A DNA stretch of 10,405 nucleotides from positions 1 to 10,405 of the forward strand of contig JAEMQE010000109.1 of the NCBI GenBank assembly GCA_022758945.1, in the 5' to 3' direction. The stretch is from Lentimicrobium sp. Its GTDB lineage: Bacteria; Bacteroidota; Bacteroidia; Flavobacteriales; Flavobacteriaceae. Below, piece after piece: positions 5,806 through 10,405 of the stretch (position 1 is its first letter; each line of letters begins with the position of its first letter). A program made the position numbers and the translations under genes. A model generated the notes under the pieces. It did no database searches. It was not told the DNA's origin and was given only the letters and a program-made list of their open reading frames with translations.

Positions 5806-6891
5806 ATGAAATATAAAGTAATCCTAGGAATTGCATTTATTGCACTATCATTTGCAAGTTGCAAAAAAGCAGAAGAAAATCAAGAAAACGAAGCAACTTT
5901 CGTTTTGAGTGATAACATGCTAAAATCCACAACTACAGCATTAGCTACCACTCAAGCTTTAAAAAATGAGTTGAATTTTTACGGAAAAATTACTGCCGAC
6001 AATAACAAATCAATTGATGTTTACCCTCTTGTAGGCGGAAATGTTGTTAAAGTAAATGTAGAACTTGGCGATTATGTAAAAAAAGGTCAAGTACTTGCCG
6101 TCATCAAAAGTACTGACATTGCTGACTTTGAAAAACAAATGGTGGATGCCAAAAGTGACTTGCTCGTTGCTAAAAACAACCAGAAAGTTGCTCAGGAACT
6201 TTTTGAAGGAAAACTAAATGCCGAAAGAGATGTACTTGAAGCAAAAAGCCAGGTTGAAAAAGCACAATCGCAAATGAACCGCATTCAAGAAACTTATAAA
6301 ATCTACAATATCAAGGGAGGATCAATTTATGAAGTTACAGCACCAATTAGTGGGTTTATTATCCAAAAAAGCATCAATCAGGATATGCTTTTAAGAAACG
6401 ACCGCTCCGAAAACATATTCGATATTGCCGAAATCAGCGAAGTTTGGGCAATGGCAAACGTTAACGAAAGTGATATTGAGAAAGTAAAACTTGGCGAAGA
6501 TGCAGCGATAACCACTTTGAGTTATCCGGATAAGGTTTTCAAAGGAAAGGTGGATAAAATATTCAATGTTATCGATCCTCAAACAAAAGCAATGAATGCC
6601 AGAGTAAAACTTCAAAACACGGATTTCCTTTTGAAACCTGATATGAATGCCAGCATTAAATTATCTTTTAATGAAAATGAATCCATGATTTCGGTTCCAA
6701 GTTCTGCCATCATTTTTGATAAAAGCAAAAATTTCGTGATGATTTTTAAAGACCGGAATAATATCGAAACCAGACAAGTAGATGTGTATAGACAAGTAGG
6801 CGACATCACCTATGTATCAAGTGGTTTGAAAGAAAATGAAAAGGTAATTACCACAAATCAATTATTTATTTATGATGCTTTAAACGATTAA
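5806..6891 (+). CDS. RND periplasmic adaptor subunit, lipoprotein (CzcB-like)
   Basis: This is the membrane fusion protein linking the RND pump to the outer membrane channel. The N-terminus MKYKVILGIAFIALSFASC is a lipoprotein signal with the lipid-bearing C19 followed by KKAEEN, so the adaptor is probably anchored facing the periplasm. Domains: first half of the biotinyl-lipoyl motif with VYPLVGGNVVKVNVELGDYVKKGQ (72-95), an alpha-helical hairpin (about 103-165), the second half with YEVTAPISGFIIQKSINQ (175-192), a beta-barrel region (about 205-285, including the DPQTKAMNARVKL segment at 258-269) and a membrane-proximal domain to 361. It lacks the His-rich N-terminal and extra C-terminal domains of some CzcB proteins, and the N-terminal Met cluster used by CusB for copper is not evident (only M38). 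The gap to the preceding gene is 11 bases and to the pump 3 bases, so all three are surely co-transcribed. Confidence 0.93.
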   Translation: MKYKVILGIAFIALSFASCKKAEENQENEATFVLSDNMLKSTTTALATTQALKNELNFYGKITADNNKSIDVYPLVGGNVVKVNVELGDYVKKGQVLAVIKSTDIADFEKQMVDAKSDLLVAKNNQKVAQELFEGKLNAERDVLEAKSQVEKAQSQMNRIQETYKIYNIKGGSIYEVTAPISGFIIQKSINQDMLLRNDRSENIFDIAEISEVWAMANVNESDIEKVKLGEDAAITTLSYPDKVFKGKVDKIFNVIDPQTKAMNARVKLQNTDFLLKPDMNASIKLSFNENESMISVPSSAIIFDKSKNFVMIFKDRNNIETRQVDVYRQVGDITYVSSGLKENEKVITTNQLFIYDALND

Positions 6892-6894
6892 ACT

Positions 6895-9800
6895 ATGAAC
6901 AAATTCATTAAAAATATTATTTCCTTTTCGTTAAGAAATAAAGCATTTACCTTCTTTTGGGTAGGATTATTGGCAGTTGCCGGATTCATTTCCTTCAAAA
7001 ATATGCCTATTGAAGCATTTCCGGATGTTACCAATACACAAATTATTATTGTAAACCAATGGAACGGACGAAGTGCCGAAGAAATTGAGCGATTTGTAAC
7101 CTCTCCTATCGAAATTTCGATGAACTCGGTTCAGAAAAAAACCAGTGTTCGCAGCATCACCATGTTTGGTTTATCGGTTATCAAAATCATTTTTGATGAT
7201 GGTGTCGATGATGCTTTTGCGCGCCAACAAGTCAATAATTTACTTAAAAATGTATCCCTTCCCGAAGGAGTTAACGTCGATGTACAACCACCTTACGGAC
7301 CAACAGGGGAAATTTTTCGATATGTATTGAAAAGTAAGAATCGGGATAGTAGAGATTTATTGACTTTGCAAACTTGGGTAATTGACCGACAATTAAGAGC
7401 TATTCCCGGAGTTGCTGATTTAGTAGCTTTTGGCGGACAAGAAAAAACGTATGAAGTGGGAGTTGATCCTGTAAAATTAGCCAAATACAACATTACACCT
7501 TTACAAGTTTTTGATGCTGTGAATGGCAGTAACTTGAATGTGGGCGGAGATGTTATTGAAAAAAATGGTCAAGCTTATGTGGTTCGCGGTGTAGGTTTGC
7601 TAAAATCTATAGCTGATATTGAAAATATAATTGTTGATGATGCAAATGGAAATCCAATCTTGGTAAAAAACTTGGCAAATGTATATGAAAGTGCTATGCC
7701 AAGAGTGGGCCAAGCTGGATTAAATGGCAATGATGATGTTGTTGAAGGCATTGTTGTGATGCGTAAAGGCGAAAATGCAAAAGAAGTTTTGGCTTTGGTA
7801 AAAGCAAAAATAGACGAGTTAAACAACGGTATTTTGCCAAAAGACGTCAAAATGGAAACGTTTTATGATCGTGATAATTTGATGAATTTCACTACAGAAA
7901 CCGTAATGCATAATTTATTGGAAGGAATTATTCTGGTAACCTGTATCGTTTTCCTTTTTATGGCCGACTGGCGTACCACATTTACAGTTTCTATCGTGAT
8001 TCCGTTAGCCTTGCTTTTTGCATTTTTATGTTTGAAATTGATGGGAATGAGTGCGAATTTATTGAGTTTGGGTGCTGTCGATTTTGGAATTATCATTGAT
8101 GGAGCGGTCGTTATGGTCGAAGGACTATTTGTAGTTCTCGACCATAAAGCAAACGCCGTAGGAATGGACAAATACAATAAATTAGCCAAAGGAAGTTTGA
8201 TTAAAAAAACTGGAACCGAAATGGGGAAAGCCATTTTCTTTTCTAAATTGATAATTATTACAGCTTTGCTTCCAATATTTTCATTCCAAAAAGTGGAAGG
8301 CAAAATGTTCTCTCCATTGGCTTACACACTAGGATTTGCATTAATGGGCGCCTTAATTTTCACGCTTACTTTAGTTCCGGTTTTATCACATATTCTTTTG
8401 AATAAAAATGTAAAAGAAAAACACAATCCGTTCGTAAATTTCTGGGACAGAATTGTTAGCAAAGGATTTGCTTGGACTTTTAAGCATAAAGTGAAAACGC
8501 TTTCCGCTTCTATGATTTTACTGGTAGTAGTATTTTTCTCGGCAACTTTCTTGGGAACAGAATTCTTACCACAATTAAATGAAGGAGCACTTTGGGTGGA
8601 AGCAAAACTACCAATGAGCACCAGCCTAACTCAAACTGTAAAAACTACTGCCGTTTTAAGAAAAGAATTAGAAACTTTTCCTGAAGTAAATGGTGTGCTT
8701 TCGCAAGTGGGCAGAAGCAATGACGGTACTGATCCAAGTGGTTTTTATTATGTGCAAATGCAGGTAAATTTAAAACCTAAAGAAGAATGGAAACGTAAAA
8801 TTTCTCAAGATGAATTGGTGGATCAAATGGATAAAAAACTAACAAAACATCAAGGAATTATTTACAACTATTCGCAACCCATTATTGATAATGTCGAGGA
8901 AGCTGTTGCAGGAATTAATGCAGCAAATGCCGTAAAAATTTATGGCCCTGATTTAGACAAACTTGATGTATTAGCAAATACTGTTTTAAACAAAATTCAA
9001 AATGTTCCTGGAATAAAAGATGTTGGAATCCTACGAAATGTTGGACAGCCAGAAATTAGTGTTATCCTTGACAGAGAAAAAATGGCTGCTTATGGAGTCA
9101 CTTTAAAAGATGCTCAAGCCGTTCTAGAACTTGCTTTTGGAGGAAAAACAGCAACCGAAAAATACGAAGGTGAAAAGAAATTTGATGTCAGAGTGCGTTA
9201 TTTAAAAGAATATCGTAAAGATGAAAAAGATATTTCTGATTTGAAAGTACCAACAATTAGCGGTGCAAAAATTCCATTGAAAGAAATCTCGGATGTCAAA
9301 AAGATAACTGGACCTGCTTTTATTTACAGAGACAATACCAAACGATTTATTGGGGTAAAATTCTCTGTCCGTGATCGAGATTTAGGAAGTACCATTGCTG
9401 ACGCCCAATCCCGTGTTGCAAAAATAAAACTACCAAATGGTTATACAGTAGGTTGGACAGGAGAATTTGAAAACCAAGTTCGAGCCAGTGCCAGATTGGG
9501 ACAAGTAGTGCCAATCAGCTTAATAGGAATATTTGTTCTGCTATTTATTTTATTTGGTAACATAAAAGATTCACTATTGGTTTTGGCTAATGTGCCTTTC
9601 GCAATTATTGGAGGAATTATTGCACTTCACCTTACAAGAATGAATTTCGGGATTTCGGCAGGTGTTGGATTTATTGCTTTATTAGGGATTTGTATCCAAA
9701 ATGGAGTTATTTTGATTTCCGAATTTCATCATAATCTCAAAGCCAAGTTTACACTCGAAGAATCCATTTTTATGGGTGTAAAAGCTAGAACTCGAGCCGT

Positions 9801-9993
9801 TGTAATGACCGCACTTATGGCTTCCATCGGGTTAATGCCAGCAGCAATTTCAACAGGTATTGGTTCTGAATCTCAAAAACCGTTGGCTATTGTAATTATT
9901 GGAGGTTTAATTACGGCTACAGTTCTTACTCTATTAGTGTTCCCAATTATTTTTTGGGTTTTCAACAGAAAAAAACACGAACAAATTGAATAG
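6895..9993 (+). CDS. czcA: CusA/CzcA-family heavy-metal efflux RND pump (divalent-cation type)
   Basis: This 1032-residue proton-driven inner-membrane pump has the normal HME-RND length. Twelve membrane helices are expected: the first at about 16-35, a block at about 340-500, one at about 535-553 and a final block at about 870-1022, with large periplasmic porter loops (36-335 and 555-868). Helix 4 carries DFGIIIDGAVVMVE with D396, D402 and E409, matching the DFG-x3-DG-x5-E proton-relay signature (D402/D408/E415 in CzcA) of Zn/Co/Cd/Ni exporters and unlike CusA. The residue after E409 is Gly where Asn is usual. In the second porter loop, acidic residues D665, E668 and E669 occupy the area of one CusA methionine ligand. 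Other family motifs are PIEAFPDVTNTQI (38-50), FARQQVNN (108-115), and LPQLNEGALWVEAKLP (558-573). There is no frameshift, and no outer-membrane-factor fusion as in some Bacteroidota homologues. The exact ion cannot be fixed from sequence. Confidence 0.95.
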   Translation: MNKFIKNIISFSLRNKAFTFFWVGLLAVAGFISFKNMPIEAFPDVTNTQIIIVNQWNGRSAEEIERFVTSPIEISMNSVQKKTSVRSITMFGLSVIKIIFDDGVDDAFARQQVNNLLKNVSLPEGVNVDVQPPYGPTGEIFRYVLKSKNRDSRDLLTLQTWVIDRQLRAIPGVADLVAFGGQEKTYEVGVDPVKLAKYNITPLQVFDAVNGSNLNVGGDVIEKNGQAYVVRGVGLLKSIADIENIIVDDANGNPILVKNLANVYESAMPRVGQAGLNGNDDVVEGIVVMRKGENAKEVLALVKAKIDELNNGILPKDVKMETFYDRDNLMNFTTETVMHNLLEGIILVTCIVFLFMADWRTTFTVSIVIPLALLFAFLCLKLMGMSANLLSLGAVDFGIIIDGAVVMVEGLFVVLDHKANAVGMDKYNKLAKGSLIKKTGTEMGKAIFFSKLIIITALLPIFSFQKVEGKMFSPLAYTLGFALMGALIFTLTLVPVLSHILLNKNVKEKHNPFVNFWDRIVSKGFAWTFKHKVKTLSASMILLVVVFFSATFLGTEFLPQLNEGALWVEAKLPMSTSLTQTVKTTAVLRKELETFPEVNGVLSQVGRSNDGTDPSGFYYVQMQVNLKPKEEWKRKISQDELVDQMDKKLTKHQGIIYNYSQPIIDNVEEAVAGINAANAVKIYGPDLDKLDVLANTVLNKIQNVPGIKDVGILRNVGQPEISVILDREKMAAYGVTLKDAQAVLELAFGGKTATEKYEGEKKFDVRVRYLKEYRKDEKDISDLKVPTISGAKIPLKEISDVKKITGPAFIYRDNTKRFIGVKFSVRDRDLGSTIADAQSRVAKIKLPNGYTVGWTGEFENQVRASARLGQVVPISLIGIFVLLFILFGNIKDSLLVLANVPFAIIGGIIALHLTRMNFGISAGVGFIALLGICIQNGVILISEFHHNLKAKFTLEESIFMGVKARTRAVVMTALMASIGLMPAAISTGIGSESQKPLAIVIIGGLITATVLTLLVFPIIFWVFNRKKHEQIE

Positions 9994-10014
9994 AAAAACA
10001 GCATTATAAAAAAC

Positions 10015-10050
10015 AAATCCTTTCCTTCTATAAAAAAGGAAAGGATTTTT
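10015..10050. terminator. Bidirectional terminator between convergent genes
   Basis: AAATCCTTTCCTT (10015-10027) and AAGGAAAGGATTT (10036-10048) form a 13-bp perfect stem with an 8-base loop. On the plus strand it is followed by TT and CTTTTC; on the minus strand it is followed by GTTTTTT. It lies between the stop codons of the pump (9993) and of the converging ABC ATPase (10061), so it can serve both. Confidence 0.8.
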
Positions 10051-10060
10051 CTTTTCAAAT

Positions 10061-10405
10061 CTATCTAGAAATCGACAAAGTCACCTCCTGATTCAATTTC
10101 AATTCTGAATAATGTTCAAAGAAAATAGCTTTTCGTTCAAAAGCGGCTTTGACCAAATAATGACTTCCTTTGAAATAACATTGTTTTACAATGACTTTCA
10201 TCTTTCCTTCTTCAACGACTTTTAATTGATGGGGATACAATAATAGCGTTTTGGCTGCCTCTTCTATATCCGAAAAAAGATATTGTTTTAACTCATTTAC
10301 TTCTCCAAAAAGTGAAGCAACATAAAAACTTGGTGGATTGTCGTAGAGTTCTCTTGAATTGCCTTTGGCAATCGATTTTCCGTTTTGCAACACAATAGTT
10401 TCATC
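10061..10405 (-). CDS. ABC transporter ATP-binding protein, C-terminal part (cut by window edge)
   Basis: The reading frame stays open to the right edge, so this is the 3' end of a larger gene. About 114 codons are visible, beginning DETIVLQNGKSIAKGNSREL. This matches the segment after the Walker B and H-loop of importer ATPases (compare the family pattern 'DxIvvLxxGkixxxGtpxElYexPxxxFVAxFxG'); here it continues YDNPPSFYVASLFGEVNEL. The last 75 or so residues are beta-rich and resemble the TOBE-like regulatory domain of the PotA/FbpC/CysA group. The nucleotide-binding motifs lie outside the window, so activity and substrate cannot be judged; iron, polyamine or another small solute are all possible. 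An internal GTG at 10391-10393 is not the true start. The gene converges on the efflux operon and shares its terminator, so a functional link is not implied. Confidence 0.8.
   Translation of the reverse strand, partial: DETIVLQNGKSIAKGNSRELYDNPPSFYVASLFGEVNELKQYLFSDIEEAAKTLLLYPHQLKVVEEGKMKVIVKQCYFKGSHYLVKAAFERKAIFFEHYSELKLNQEVTLSISR

Noticed and set aside
7575..7850. 91-codon open frame on the minus strand, and similar antisense frames at 8322-8621, 6391-6809, 3612-3836 and 1895-2146
   Set aside because: All are shadows of well-supported plus-strand genes, with no start signals or family resemblance.
7863..8303. 146-codon open frame on the minus strand
   Set aside because: It lies entirely inside the RND pump gene, its product is a low-complexity Ile/Lys/Ser/Thr-rich string with no recognisable domain, and the opposite strand has an unmistakable conserved protein.
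10061..10393. Complete 110-residue protein starting at GTG 10393
   Set aside because: The frame continues upstream to the window edge with residues matching the conserved ABC ATPase segment before it, so this is a truncated view of a longer gene.

Overview
The window looks like chromosomal DNA from a flavobacterium (Bacteroidota, Flavobacterium or a close relative). It is AT-rich. Start codons lack Shine-Dalgarno sequences. Several upstream regions carry the Bacteroidota -7 box TAnnTTTG with a TTG about 19-20 bases upstream. The protein families (DUF4294 with an M42 peptidase) are typical of the group. The organism assignment is inference from these traits.

Layout. Bases 1-508 hold no protein gene. 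They contain two strong and one weaker leftward promoter-like sites, probably serving a highly expressed gene beyond the left edge (an rRNA operon is my guess). They also contain a structured element resembling the flavobacterial Flavo-1 RNA class, with a 28-bp perfect hairpin. A DUF4294 exported protein (509-1186, minus) and an M42 zinc aminopeptidase (1271-2359, plus) are divergently arranged. A hairpin at 2369-2401 separates the peptidase from the next block.

The main block is a heavy-metal efflux locus on the plus strand. It has an OmpR-type response regulator (2428-3114) and its histidine kinase (3111-4472, 4-base overlap), then a separate promoter region with 11-bp phased TTAAG repeats, then a CzcC-like outer membrane factor, a CzcB-like adaptor lipoprotein and a CzcA-like RND pump (4547-9993, gaps of 11 and 3 bases). 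The pump carries the DFG-x3-DG-x5-E signature of divalent-cation exporters, and I find no evidence for copper-type methionine ligands. The two-component system most likely controls the three-gene operon, which would build a complex spanning both membranes and expel Zn/Co/Cd/Ni-type ions.

The efflux operon ends at a bidirectional terminator. It converges on the 3' end of an ABC transporter ATPase gene running in from the right edge. I see no mobile element, tRNA or CRISPR array. Nothing here is clearly a new system. The most interesting points are the enlarged RNA-like element, the phased operator-like repeats, and a kinase sensor loop without His or Cys.
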